Below are positions 8,298 to 16,864 of a DNA stretch of 64,000 nt, piece after piece. The first letter of the stretch is position 1; each line of letters starts with the position of its first letter. The notes beneath the pieces are model-generated. The model saw only the letters and a program-made list of their open reading frames with translations. It ran no database searches and was not told the DNA's origin. Both the position numbers and the translations under genes were made by a program. The stretch spans positions 1 to 64,000 of the forward strand of contig JAAEMX010000393.1 of the NCBI GenBank assembly GCA_024225035.1, read 5' to 3'. This stretch comes from Lentisphaerota bacterium. GTDB taxonomy: Bacteria; Verrucomicrobiota; Lentisphaeria; Victivallales; Victivallaceae.

Positions 8298-9488
8298 TTA
8301 TTCGATTTCGCTGATAGAATCAACAAGCAAGTTAGAAATCCCCATTAAAACTCCCGCATCGCGATGAGCTTTAGTTGCCCTAATCTCACATTCGCTATAT
8401 CCAGGGGCCATAGCATATTTTGCAGCCTTCTCCCGAGCAATATCAACAGCTTTAGGAATCATTTCAAAAATGCGTCCGTTAAGCAAGATTAATCCAGGAT
8501 TTAAAATATTGATTGTCATCGATATAGCACGGCCGAGATAATCCATCATTTCGTCAATATCCTCACTGACGTCAACAGAACCATTCTGCAGCATTTTTTC
8601 TAATTCAGTAAAGCTAACATCGTATCCGACTTTTTCACTAACTTTTTTCTGCAGTACAAAATCCGAAACGACAGTTTCAAAACAACCATGCTTGCCGCAG
8701 CCACAAAGCGGTCCATCAGGATTGACCACTACATGACCAATTTCCCCGGCATAACCACATCGCCCAGTGAATTGACCACCCTCACTCATGATTCCCATGC
8801 CCATGCCGTTTGAAAGGTCTATCACGACAAAGTTGCCGCATCCATCTGTGTTTCCAGCATTTTGTTCCGCAAGGCACAAAGCTAACTGTTCCTGCAAAGT
8901 TAAAGTTTGCAATTCAAGACCTTCAGCCATATCCCTAGCTGGGAAAGAACCATCAAGACAATGAATATTAGGACTTACAATAACATTTTGTTCGTTAGTA
9001 TTTACCAAACCTGGAATACTTATACCAAGTCCCAGAAATGAAATATTCTGAGATGCCTGCTTTAACATGAACTGACGAAACTCAGTAATCAAATCATCAT
9101 AATTATCAGGCGTTGGAAATTTATATTCAGCAATTTTGCGCAGTTCAAGCGACAATGGAGCTGTAAATATACGGCAGGTAGTAACTCCAACTACCGCTCC
9201 AAAAACCTGTATTTTGCGACCCGAAAGAGTGTAACTCTTACTCGGGCGCCCCCTGCCCTCTACTTCTGATTCAACTTCACGAATAAGGCCGCTGTCCAGC
9301 AAAACTGTTAACAGTTTCTGCATTGTAGGCGCACTTACTCCAGTCAAACGTGTCAGTTCAGCCCTAGACAAAGGAGACTTACGTCTCAAGTGATCCAGAA
9401 CCTCCCTGATATTAATTTGGCGAGCTAAAGAAGGAGTGGCACCACGCCTTTTCCCCTTAGCTCCATCGACGTTAAAAATTTTAACCAT
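8298..9488 (-). CDS. ROK family transcriptional repressor (NagC/XylR type)
   Basis: 396 aa with an N-terminal winged helix (about residues 25-90; SRAELTRLTGVSAPTMQKLL is the HTH) followed by a ROK sugar-kinase-like domain. The ROK zinc site is visible as CGCGKHGCFE near 262-271, and the glycine-rich sugar/ATP loops GLGISIPG and NGMGMGIM are present. Such proteins bind sugars or sugar phosphates and repress carbohydrate genes. Here no sugar transport or catabolic gene adjoins it, so its targets are elsewhere. A 15-bp tandem duplication immediately before the start codon carries its Shine-Dalgarno twice and could be an autoregulatory site. Terminator at 8246-8276. Confidence 0.9.
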   Translation of the reverse strand: MVKIFNVDGAKGKRRGATPSLARQINIREVLDHLRRKSPLSRAELTRLTGVSAPTMQKLLTVLLDSGLIREVESEVEGRGRPSKSYTLSGRKIQVFGAVVGVTTCRIFTAPLSLELRKIAEYKFPTPDNYDDLITEFRQFMLKQASQNISFLGLGISIPGLVNTNEQNVIVSPNIHCLDGSFPARDMAEGLELQTLTLQEQLALCLAEQNAGNTDGCGNFVVIDLSNGMGMGIMSEGGQFTGRCGYAGEIGHVVVNPDGPLCGCGKHGCFETVVSDFVLQKKVSEKVGYDVSFTELEKMLQNGSVDVSEDIDEMMDYLGRAISMTINILNPGLILLNGRIFEMIPKAVDIAREKAAKYAMAPGYSECEIRATKAHRDAGVLMGISNLLVDSISEIE

Positions 9489-9494
9489 GACCCG

Positions 9495-9521
9495 TTCCTG
9501 TATAACCCATTCCTGTATAAC
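9495..9521. repeat. 15-bp tandem duplication at the ROK gene's ribosome binding site
   Basis: TTCCTGTATAAC occurs at 9495-9506 and again at 9510-9521, exactly 15 bp apart. On the minus strand each copy provides an AGGAA Shine-Dalgarno; the proximal one lies just before the ATG at 9488. Confidence 0.75.
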
Positions 9522-9778
9522 TCATTTAGTAAAAAATATACTGAACCAGAGATTTTTCAAACAAACGTAATAAATGGTTTTAATATTTCTTTATCAGAAC
9601 CTTTACTTTACCTGAAATATCAAGGCTATTAAATTATATAAAAATAAATTTAATTCAATACACAATAAAGTGCATCACTATTTTTCACTACTACCCTGTA
9701 CAATATGATTGCACTGAAAATTCTCCAATTCTCAGTGCAACATAGTTTAATTACCACTTCAAATAATAATTTCAATAA

Positions 9779-12196
9779 TTATGATGAAAAACGTTGCGCA
9801 ATTCTAACCGAATCCATTGCGTCGGCTGCATAAGCATCAGCTCCAATCTGGTCAGCAAAATTCTGATCCACCACTGCTCCGCCAATCAGGAACCGAACAT
9901 CATCCAACCCTTTTTCTTTAGCAAGAGAAATGACGTCTTCCATACGTACCATAGTAGTAGTCATCAATGCAGACAGACCAACAATTTTAGCATCATGTTC
10001 TTTAACTGCTGAAATAATTTTAGCAGCAGAGACATCTTTACCCAAATCAACTACGTCAAAACCATAATTTCTCAGCATAAGGGAAACAATATTTTTCCCG
10101 ATATCATGAATATCTCCTTCAACAGTCGCCATGATTACTACAGCCTTTTTGTCTGCTGTATCTTCCTTGCTGACCAAGTACGGCTCCAGAACGTCAAATC
10201 CTTTGCGCATAGTGTCAGCTCCCATGATTAGCTGTGGGAGAAAATATTTTTTACAGTCGTAAAGGTCACCCACTTTATTAATCGCAGGAATTAACCCTTC
10301 ATCAACAACTTCTTTTGCAGTTTTTCCGGAAGCCATTGCTTCAGCAATGCATGATTCAATACTTTCCTCGTCACCTTCAACTACACAGTTGAAGATTTTA
10401 GTTAGCGGTGGAATAGATTTTTGTGAATTACTCCTGACTTTGACAGGACTACCGGAATCTCCTCCGTATTGCTCAACATAGCGTCGCATACGATGATCAC
10501 GCCCGGTAATCACATCTGCAGCCGCAATCAACCCCATCAGCATTTCAGAGGAAGGATTAGCTATTGCCATATTCAACCCTTTACCGAAAGCCATCCCCAG
10601 GAATCCAGCATTTATCCATTTCCGCTCCGGCATGCCAAAACTAACGTTTGACAAACCGCATGCTGTACTTACCCCGAATTCATTAGCACACCAGTCAATT
10701 ACCTCCAGAGAAACCTTTGCCGCCTCCTGATTCGACGAAATTGTCATAATCAAAGCATCTACAGTTATATCCTCACGTTGATAACCATATTTCTGGGCTT
10801 CAGCAAAGACTTCCTTTATTACTCCAATACGTTTAGCGGAAGTATCAGGAATCCCTTCATCTGTCAGCGGTAACAGTATAAACATTGCACCATACTTGGC
10901 TGCAACCGGGAGTGTCTCAAGTATCCTGTCTTTTTCCAATGAAATAGAGTTGACCAGCGCACGTCCTGGATAAAGCCTGAGTGCGGCCTCAATGACATCA
11001 GACCTGGTCGAGTCAACACAAAGCGGAAGTGAAGAAGTTTGTGCCAACATGGATATTGATTTTATCATCATATCTTTTTCGTCAATACCGGATAACCCCA
11101 TGTTGACATCTAAAATCGCCGCTCCGCCAGATTCCTGTTCAATGGCATACTTCTTTACCATCGCCAGATTTCCTTCACGCAATTCGGCCTGAAGCTTCTT
11201 CTTTCCAGTTGGATTTATGCGTTCGCCAATCACACGAAACGGTTGATCTTTACCCATAACACATGTGCCACGAGCTCCGGAAACTGCACTAACAGCTTTT
11301 TTCAGCGGCTGAGTTGGTGTAAGCCTTGAAGCTGCGGCAGCTTGAGCCGCAATATGTTCGGGGGTGGTACCGCAACATCCACCAATAATATTTGCACCTG
11401 CAGCAATCAAACCTTCAGCATATCCGGCAAATTCGTCAGGAGTCATATCAAATACAGTTTTATTATTTACCAGCTTAGGCATTCCTGCATTAGGCTTAGC
11501 CAAGAGCGGAATAGTCGCATACGGTTTGATTTCAGAAATCAACTCAATCATATTTTCAGGGCCAGTCGAACAATTACAACCGAAGACGTCGGCACCTAAA
11601 GCCTGCAATGTAACTAAAGCTGATAACGGATCATTACCGGTAAGAGTCCGCTGATCCTCATCAAAAGTCATTGTAACCAGCACCGGCAAATCACAAGTTT
11701 CCTTGATTGCAATAAGCGCAGCTCTGGCTTCCTGAATATCCATCATGGTTTCTACAGCAAAACCGTCAACACCGCCTTCGATAAGAGCCTTCACCTGTTC
11801 TTTATAAACATCAACAGCTTTTTCAAACGCCAAGTCACCGAACGGTTCAACAAATTGGCCTGTTGGAGCCAAATCCCCAAAAGCGAGAGTAGCTCTGCCA
11901 GCCAGATTCTTTCTGACAGACTGAGCCAGCGAACGATTTATTTCAACCACCCGGTCAGCCAATCCAAATTCTTCGAGCTTCAAGCGGTTTGCACCAAAAC
12001 TCGGCACATAAACAATATCAGTCCCGGCATCCGCATATGCGTTATGAATTTCATTTACGGCTTGCGGGTTTTCCAAAGCCCATAATTCCGGACAAACCCC
12101 CTGCGGCATACCGCGTTTAATAAATTCGGTTCCGGTAGCACCGTCAAGAATGACTGCTTTCTTTTTAACAATCTCATTAAATACTGAATGGCTCAT
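9779..12196 (-). CDS. metH: cobalamin-dependent methionine synthase, catalytic chain
   Basis: Transfers methyl from methyltetrahydrofolate through cobalamin to homocysteine. The 805 residues contain, in order, the homocysteine domain with zinc ligands Cys208 (FGCNCS) and Cys274/Cys275 (GGCCGTTP), a pterin-binding TIM barrel (about 320-575; RVIGERINPTG), the cobalamin cap (about 590-680) and the B12 Rossmann domain with the base-off ligand His697 in EGDIHDIGKN. The protein stops there, about 350 residues short of E. coli MetH, because the S-adenosylmethionine reactivation domain is missing. A gene for that type of domain lies 20 nt upstream in the same direction (12217-12864), so the enzyme is split over two genes. 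GGAG precedes the ATG. Confidence 0.95.
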   Translation of the reverse strand: MSHSVFNEIVKKKAVILDGATGTEFIKRGMPQGVCPELWALENPQAVNEIHNAYADAGTDIVYVPSFGANRLKLEEFGLADRVVEINRSLAQSVRKNLAGRATLAFGDLAPTGQFVEPFGDLAFEKAVDVYKEQVKALIEGGVDGFAVETMMDIQEARAALIAIKETCDLPVLVTMTFDEDQRTLTGNDPLSALVTLQALGADVFGCNCSTGPENMIELISEIKPYATIPLLAKPNAGMPKLVNNKTVFDMTPDEFAGYAEGLIAAGANIIGGCCGTTPEHIAAQAAAASRLTPTQPLKKAVSAVSGARGTCVMGKDQPFRVIGERINPTGKKKLQAELREGNLAMVKKYAIEQESGGAAILDVNMGLSGIDEKDMMIKSISMLAQTSSLPLCVDSTRSDVIEAALRLYPGRALVNSISLEKDRILETLPVAAKYGAMFILLPLTDEGIPDTSAKRIGVIKEVFAEAQKYGYQREDITVDALIMTISSNQEAAKVSLEVIDWCANEFGVSTACGLSNVSFGMPERKWINAGFLGMAFGKGLNMAIANPSSEMLMGLIAAADVITGRDHRMRRYVEQYGGDSGSPVKVRSNSQKSIPPLTKIFNCVVEGDEESIESCIAEAMASGKTAKEVVDEGLIPAINKVGDLYDCKKYFLPQLIMGADTMRKGFDVLEPYLVSKEDTADKKAVVIMATVEGDIHDIGKNIVSLMLRNYGFDVVDLGKDVSAAKIISAVKEHDAKIVGLSALMTTTMVRMEDVISLAKEKGLDDVRFLIGGAVVDQNFADQIGADAYAADAMDSVRIAQRFSS

Positions 12197-12216
12197 TAAA
12201 TACTCCGTACTATTTA

Positions 12217-12864
12217 TTAATTTACTTTCAAAATTCCAGCGACGGCAGTTACTGTTTTTTCAGGAATCATCAAATACTGTGGGGTCAACTCCACGCCAAG
12301 TTTGCCGAGGTCAAGAATTTTGTAAATTTCTTTCTGATTTTCCAGTCCAAAATCACCATAGCCGGCAGAAAAGCGCCGTCTTGTAAGGTGCTCGTTTGAT
12401 CTTTTGAAAAGCTGATTCAAATAATTCTGCATCCAATCCATTGCTGCGTCAGCGGTTTCACTGCCGACTGCATCATAAACTAAAGCGGTCACTCCATCAC
12501 CGGAAGCAACTATTTCTGAGGTTTTCTCCATTATCTCTTTTCCGGCAGTAGCCCCAAATACAGCCAGGGCACTACACCCCTGAACAAGCTTCAAAAGCTT
12601 CTCGCTTTCAAAAACCGTACCGTTTTCGAGTGTGAAAGATGATTTGCCAAATTCAATAATATTCAGCCTTATCCAAGTACCTTTCAGATCACAACAGGCA
12701 CTGGCTGCATTCATTGCACTGACAAGTTTGCGACGCTGAGCTGCAGATATTTCGTTTAAATGTCTGTTGTGGCCCAAGCGACTGTAAATTTTACGTTCCG
12801 GCATTGGTAACGGTATATTGTTAACTAATATCGGATTATATTTTTTTTTGCAATTATTATCCAT
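12217..12864 (-). CDS. stand-alone methionine synthase reactivation-domain protein
   Basis: 215 aa resembling the C-terminal activation domain of MetH, as in the Thermotoga protein TM0269. The key segment FSAGYGDFGLENQKEIYKIL (about 164-183) matches the RxxxGY region that binds S-adenosylmethionine and touches cobalamin, and LTPQYLMIPEKTVTAVAGI matches the domain's end. It would reductively methylate cob(II)alamin on the split MetH. It precedes metH in what looks like a two-gene operon. The start carries a nine-A run (Cys-Lys-Lys-Lys codons), a possible site for slippage. No clear Shine-Dalgarno is seen, so the start is less certain than the function. Confidence 0.82.
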   Translation of the reverse strand: MDNNCKKKYNPILVNNIPLPMPERKIYSRLGHNRHLNEISAAQRRKLVSAMNAASACCDLKGTWIRLNIIEFGKSSFTLENGTVFESEKLLKLVQGCSALAVFGATAGKEIMEKTSEIVASGDGVTALVYDAVGSETADAAMDWMQNYLNQLFKRSNEHLTRRRFSAGYGDFGLENQKEIYKILDLGKLGVELTPQYLMIPEKTVTAVAGILKVN

Positions 12865-13253
12865 AATTTTATATATATTAAAATCAAGTTTGTATTTTTA
12901 TAAAAACATAATATAATGCAGAATAATTTAGACCTTTGCATAAAAAAAACAACTTACTTCCGTACAGCTATCGCTTTTTTATGGAAAGTATCACAATTTT
13001 CACTGGTATTTTTCAAAAACCGTTTTATTATGCAATAGTTAGCGGTCATTAAACCAATAATTACAACAGGTAGTAAATTTGACTGAACTTTTACTGAACT
13101 ATTAACAGGTATATCCTATAAGACTCTATTTTTAAACATATTACAAATAACTTTATTTTCATTAACATCCAGTCGGAAGTTTTCCCTGTTCTTTTTGCTG
13201 TTTTGGGAAAACAAACCAAGCTAACACAAACTAACTTCAACGAAAGGATCAAA
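12865..13253. other. divergent intergenic region between metH operon and XRE gene
   Basis: About 390 bp, AT-rich, holding the promoters of the two divergent operons. The only clear structure is a direct repeat ACTGAACT at 13082-13089 and 13093-13100. No riboswitch consensus is recognisable on the metH side. An ATG at 13203 is in frame with the XRE gene but has no Shine-Dalgarno. Confidence 0.6.
13082..13100. repeat. ACTGAACT direct repeat at 11-bp spacing
   Basis: Two identical 8-mers start exactly 11 bp apart, about one helical turn, 150-170 bp before the XRE regulator start. This could be an operator for the adjacent regulator; function not shown. Confidence 0.4.
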
Positions 13254-14216
13254 ATGCCTATGCCTACTACACCATTAAAAATCAAGTTGGGCAAACTTAT
13301 CAAAAGCGGTCTTCAAGCTGCAGGATTAAGGCAATTGGATCTAGCACGTCACCTGAACATCTCAACTTCAGCCGTGTCGCAAATGCTAAACGGAAAAACC
13401 GCTCCTGATGCCGCACATCTTGAAAAAGTATTCAGCCTGCTGAACTGCAGTCGTAATCAAATTTTCATCATGCGCGACCTGCTGGCTAAAATTCGTTCCG
13501 GAGTACACGAACTCCGCTCTCCACTGAATGACCTCTTGCGCGAAGCAAGAAAAGCCAGAAACCTCACTTATGCCGGTCTTTCCAGCCTTACTTCCATTTC
13601 TACTGCAGAACTGCGGGCCTTTGAATCTTGCTCTACCGCACTTCCAAGTAAAGAGCAAATGGAAAAGCTATCTGAAGCTCTGGAAATTCAAGGTTCTGTT
13701 TTTCAGGAAGAAATCTCCCGCTACATGAATGTAGTTCAAGATAATGCTCCATGTGAGGTACAGGAACAACAAGCCGGTTTTACAACAGTCACAAAAGACG
13801 TAAAATCAATTCCTGTTGTTTCCGGTAAAAGCATGCTGGAGTTTAACCCCGCATTTGAAGACATCAAAAACTTCGTCTGGCGTCAATACGAGCAGATTAT
13901 TTCAAACCCTGCTTTATCTACTGATGACGAAGAGGTATTCGCTATTAATGATGCTGGAAGCCGTTTTGACCCAGCACTTCCCGGCTCAGCCCTTCTTCAT
14001 GTCACGCTTAAAAAATATCCCGAAAACGACGATATTGTAGTTGTAAAATTGAAGAATAATGACAAATTACTTCTTAGAACACTGCAACGTCAAGACAATG
14101 AGAATGTTTTCTCCTCTTTCCTTGAAAAAGGATCAAGCGAAAAAACAACCATTGAAGACCCAAGGGATATCGAATGGATCAGGAGGATTCTTAAAGTCGA
14201 AATTAAGGACCTTTAA
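13254..14216 (+). CDS. XRE-family regulator with LexA/S24-like C-terminal domain
   Basis: The start at 13254 is chosen because GAAAGGA lies 6 nt upstream; the 320-aa product begins MPMPTTPLKIKLG. A first HTH (about 10-65; LARHLNISTSAVSQMLNGK) is followed by a second, more degenerate HTH (about 85-145; AGLSSLTSISTAELRAFE). The C-terminus (about 220-300) resembles the S24 fold of LexA and CI repressors: AGSRFDPALPGSALLHV aligns with the GDSMEPTLP loop and keeps a serine. The strand that normally supplies the catalytic lysine reads LLLRTL, so self-cleavage is probably lost. It is followed 56 nt later by a second XRE gene. No phage genes are nearby. It could be a domesticated phage-type repressor or a stress regulator. 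Confidence 0.75.
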   Translation: MPMPTTPLKIKLGKLIKSGLQAAGLRQLDLARHLNISTSAVSQMLNGKTAPDAAHLEKVFSLLNCSRNQIFIMRDLLAKIRSGVHELRSPLNDLLREARKARNLTYAGLSSLTSISTAELRAFESCSTALPSKEQMEKLSEALEIQGSVFQEEISRYMNVVQDNAPCEVQEQQAGFTTVTKDVKSIPVVSGKSMLEFNPAFEDIKNFVWRQYEQIISNPALSTDDEEVFAINDAGSRFDPALPGSALLHVTLKKYPENDDIVVVKLKNNDKLLLRTLQRQDNENVFSSFLEKGSSEKTTIEDPRDIEWIRRILKVEIKDL

Positions 14217-14272
14217 ATTTCGTTTTCCTTTGATCTCGGGGGAGAGAGAAAGCGCAAGCTTAAGGGAGAACA

Positions 14273-14590
14273 ATGGAGAAGGACATTGTTGCGCTGTTTG
14301 CTGTCGAAAATTTCAGAAAATTCGGCAAACGGCTCGAATCCTTGCGTAAAAGCAGGAATTTGACGCAAAGCAAATTGTGTCTCAGAAGCGGGGTATCAAG
14401 AAATTCCATCTCCGCTTATGAATGCAACAAAAGGACACCGCAGACTGCCACTTTAGAAAAACTGGCATCTGCATTACAGGTTGAATGCGTTGTTCTTGAT
14501 GACCATCAGTCATTTAACCGAGACGCACATGAACATTTGTGCAATTTCGATTCTGAAACAGGACAATTCTACCTGTTCAGAGAAGATTAG
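14273..14590 (+). CDS. small XRE-family HTH regulator
   Basis: 105 aa with one XRE helix-turn-helix at about 15-70 (RLESLRKSRNLTQSKLCLRS, then SRNSISAYECNKRTPQTATL). The remaining 35 residues are acidic and unassigned. AAGGGAG lies 4 nt before the ATG. It follows the larger XRE/S24-like gene and ends in a strong terminator, so the two probably form one transcription unit. Its target is unknown. Single-domain XRE proteins of this kind often act as antirepressors or antitoxins, but no toxin gene is visible next to it. Confidence 0.8.
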   Translation: MEKDIVALFAVENFRKFGKRLESLRKSRNLTQSKLCLRSGVSRNSISAYECNKRTPQTATLEKLASALQVECVVLDDHQSFNRDAHEHLCNFDSETGQFYLFRED

Positions 14591-14600
14591 TTCTTCAAAG

Positions 14601-14624
14601 GCCGGCTCAAAGCCGGCTTTTTTT
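14601..14624 (+). terminator. rho-independent terminator after the XRE pair
   Basis: GCCGGCT and AGCCGGC form a perfect 7-bp stem with a CAA loop followed by seven T residues, 10 nt after the stop codon. Confidence 0.95.
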
Positions 14625-14705
14625 GTTTGCAATTAAGAGTGTCCGGCAATATATTGGCCTGTCAAATCTAAATAAAATATTAGGGTATTTAACCAGGGAA
14701 TAATT

Positions 14706-15104
14706 ATGACAGCCAGAAAATCAGAAGGGAAAAACGATCCCGATTCAAAACGTACCGGCGGTACTTGTGGTGAATTTATCGGTTGCCTTGTTATTCTGAT
14801 TGCTGTTCTTGGTGTGATCTTCTGGGTAATAATCAAGCCCAAGCTCGAAGAAGCCGGCTACAACATGGATGATCTACTTGGCAGCGCTAAAAATATCAAG
14901 AATAAAATTTCTGATACAGTTGAGACTATCAAGGACAAATATGATTCTGCTCAAGATACTATTGATACCGTAAAAGATAAAGCCAGCGACATCAAAGACA
15001 ACTTAAATGATAATTATGATAACATAAAAGATAAAGCGGAAGACCTGAAAGACAAAGCTCAGGATACCGTAAATAACTCTGACCCGCAACTAATACCTGG
15101 ATAA
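14706..15104 (+). CDS. membrane-anchored LEA/apolipoprotein-like repeat protein
   Basis: 132 aa. Residues 1-20 are polar, 22-44 form one membrane helix (GCLVILIAVLGVIFWVII), and residues 50-125 are a highly charged helical repeat. Units of about 11 residues such as DKYDSAQDTIDTVKDKASDI and NIKDKAEDLKDKAQDTVN recur, the pattern of group 3 LEA proteins and apolipoprotein-like amphipathic helices. By family analogy it may protect or coat membranes in stress; the topology (repeat in cytoplasm or periplasm) is not clear. AGGGA precedes the ATG. It ends 9 nt before the SDR gene, so the two may be co-transcribed. Confidence 0.65.
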   Translation: MTARKSEGKNDPDSKRTGGTCGEFIGCLVILIAVLGVIFWVIIKPKLEEAGYNMDDLLGSAKNIKNKISDTVETIKDKYDSAQDTIDTVKDKASDIKDNLNDNYDNIKDKAEDLKDKAQDTVNNSDPQLIPG

Positions 15105-15113
15105 TATATTATT

Positions 15114-15893
15114 ATGTCGAATTCTTCAAAAACAGTGCTGGTGACAGGCGGCAGCAAAGGCATTGGGCTGGCAATAGTCAAACGCTTTGTAAAAGCCGAT
15201 ATGCAGGTAATAACATGCGCTCGTGATAAAGACTACTGGGAAGACATTGTAAAAAATGATTCGACATTGAAAAAAGTAGGTTTTCAGCAGGTGGATCTGA
15301 GCAGCCAGCAGGAAATTAAACAGCTATTTGACTACATAAAAGACAGCTACAGGAAACTTGATATAGCAATCAATAACGCGGCGATGCCTATTCTCGCCGC
15401 AGGAAAGTTCCGAACGCTTAACTTGGAGGACATCAGACAAAATATAGAAAATGACCTGTTGATGCCCATTGAATGCATGCACAAAGAACTCGAACTAATG
15501 TCTGCTGGCGCCAATATTGTAAACATTACATCTATCAGTGGTTTTGTAGCAACAACTCAAGCATCAATATATACGGCGGCAAAACACGGAGTTGAAGGCT
15601 TGAGTAAAACACTAGCTCTTGAGCTCAGCAGTCAGAAGATAAGAGTAAACTGCGTTGCTCCTGGACTGACAATGACCCCACGCTGGAACAAACGCTTTGC
15701 CACAAAAGACAGTTCTGCTGACCTTGCAAAAATTGAACAACAGCTTCCAGCAGGACGCTTTGCAAAGCCTGAAGAAATCGCTGCTGCTGCATTCTGGCTG
15801 GCTTCAGACGAAGCAAGTTATATAAACGGACATACGCTAGTTGTTGATGGCGGTTTTTCTATTGCTGATTCCAGAACTTGCCAATATGAATAA
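15114..15893 (+). CDS. short-chain dehydrogenase/reductase (SDR)
   Basis: 259 aa classical SDR. The NAD(P) loop is TGGSKGIGLAI (about 11-21), the strand motif is NNAA (INNAAMPI, about 89-96), the catalytic Ser is in NITSISGF (about 140) and the YxxxK pair is in YTAAKHGVEG (about 151-160). The end VDGGFSIAD is typical of the FabG-like group. The substrate is unknown. The sequence resembles 3-oxoacyl-ACP reductases, but the gene is not in a fatty-acid cluster. It follows the LEA-like gene by 9 nt, without an evident Shine-Dalgarno of its own. Confidence 0.88.
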   Translation: MSNSSKTVLVTGGSKGIGLAIVKRFVKADMQVITCARDKDYWEDIVKNDSTLKKVGFQQVDLSSQQEIKQLFDYIKDSYRKLDIAINNAAMPILAAGKFRTLNLEDIRQNIENDLLMPIECMHKELELMSAGANIVNITSISGFVATTQASIYTAAKHGVEGLSKTLALELSSQKIRVNCVAPGLTMTPRWNKRFATKDSSADLAKIEQQLPAGRFAKPEEIAAAAFWLASDEASYINGHTLVVDGGFSIADSRTCQYE

Positions 15894-16026
15894 CCTTTAG
15901 CCTTGAAAATAACATTTAAGCTTATAATAATTTGAATAAAAATAAGGTTTGAGGTTTGACGTGATTTTATTGCGGTGTAATGTTGCAGTTTAAGAATCAC
16001 ATCAAAGATTTTGGAGCTGATACAAA

Positions 16027-16842
16027 ATGGAAGCCTCACTTTTTCAAGTTGTAATTTTAGCCATCATTCAGGGAGTGGCAGAATTTTTACCTATAAGTTC
16101 ATCTGGTCACCTTACGGTTCTCAGCAATATTTTTAGCTTTGACCCGGAGTGCAGTTTATTTCTAACACTAATCCTGCACGCAGGAACTTTAGCAGCAATT
16201 GTTATTTTTTACTTCAATGAATTGTTGAAAATGATCTATCCTGAAAATTTCAGAACCATTTTACTGCTGATTATAACTACCATCCCAGTCGGAATAACTG
16301 GAATTCTCATTTCCAAGCTTGGATTTGAAGAAACCATTTTTAACAATCTTTTTGTTCCCGGAGCCGGCTTCCTGATAACAGCGTCTCTTTTACGCTGGGG
16401 CCTTCAGGATAATAAAAAGGAAGAAGATTGTATTCCAATGGAAAAAATGAGTTTAAAAACCTGTCTATACATTGGATTGGCTCAGGCGTTTGCAATACTG
16501 CCGGGTGTTTCCAGATCTGGATCTACAATTTCGGCTGCCCTGAAACTTGGGATAAAGAAAGCTGATGCCGCTAGTTTTTCATTCCTTATGGCAATACCGG
16601 CTATCGGCGGAGCGGTCGGCTACAAACTGTTATCAGCCTTGACAAAGCATAAATTACAAGTAGGTTCTATTAGTTCCGGTGAACTGGTGATTGGATTTTT
16701 TGTATCCGCTATTGTCGGCTATTTTTCGTTATGGCTGCTGCTCGACATGCTGAAAAAAGGCAAACTGCAAACCTTTTCATGGTATTTATATTGCCTCGGC
16801 GGAGCGGTTTTAATCTGGGCTTTTATAAGACTATTTATATAA
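16027..16842 (+). CDS. uppP: undecaprenyl-diphosphatase
   Basis: Integral membrane enzyme (BacA family) that dephosphorylates undecaprenyl diphosphate so the lipid carrier can be reused for peptidoglycan and other envelope polymers. It also gives bacitracin resistance. 271 aa with about eight hydrophobic segments. Both signature motifs are present: the Glu- and Ser-rich AEFLPISSSGHL (about 18-29) and PGVSRSGSTISA (about 159-170). The overlapping Shine-Dalgarno GGAG lies 10 nt before the ATG. proC starts 22 nt after the stop, so the two may share a transcript. Confidence 0.97.
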   Translation: MEASLFQVVILAIIQGVAEFLPISSSGHLTVLSNIFSFDPECSLFLTLILHAGTLAAIVIFYFNELLKMIYPENFRTILLLIITTIPVGITGILISKLGFEETIFNNLFVPGAGFLITASLLRWGLQDNKKEEDCIPMEKMSLKTCLYIGLAQAFAILPGVSRSGSTISAALKLGIKKADAASFSFLMAIPAIGGAVGYKLLSALTKHKLQVGSISSGELVIGFFVSAIVGYFSLWLLLDMLKKGKLQTFSWYLYCLGGAVLIWAFIRLFI

Positions 16843-16864
16843 CATTGAGTAATAGAGGTGAATC

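Noticed and set aside
9711-9738. Hairpin GCACTGA/TCAGTGC downstream of metH as a terminator
   Set aside because: The stem is short with internal mismatches and no U-run follows on the minus strand; too weak to call.
13254-14590. Prophage remnant or toxin-antitoxin pair around the XRE genes
   Set aside because: No integrase, structural phage gene, toxin-like ORF or attachment repeat lies nearby. Flanking genes are ordinary housekeeping genes.
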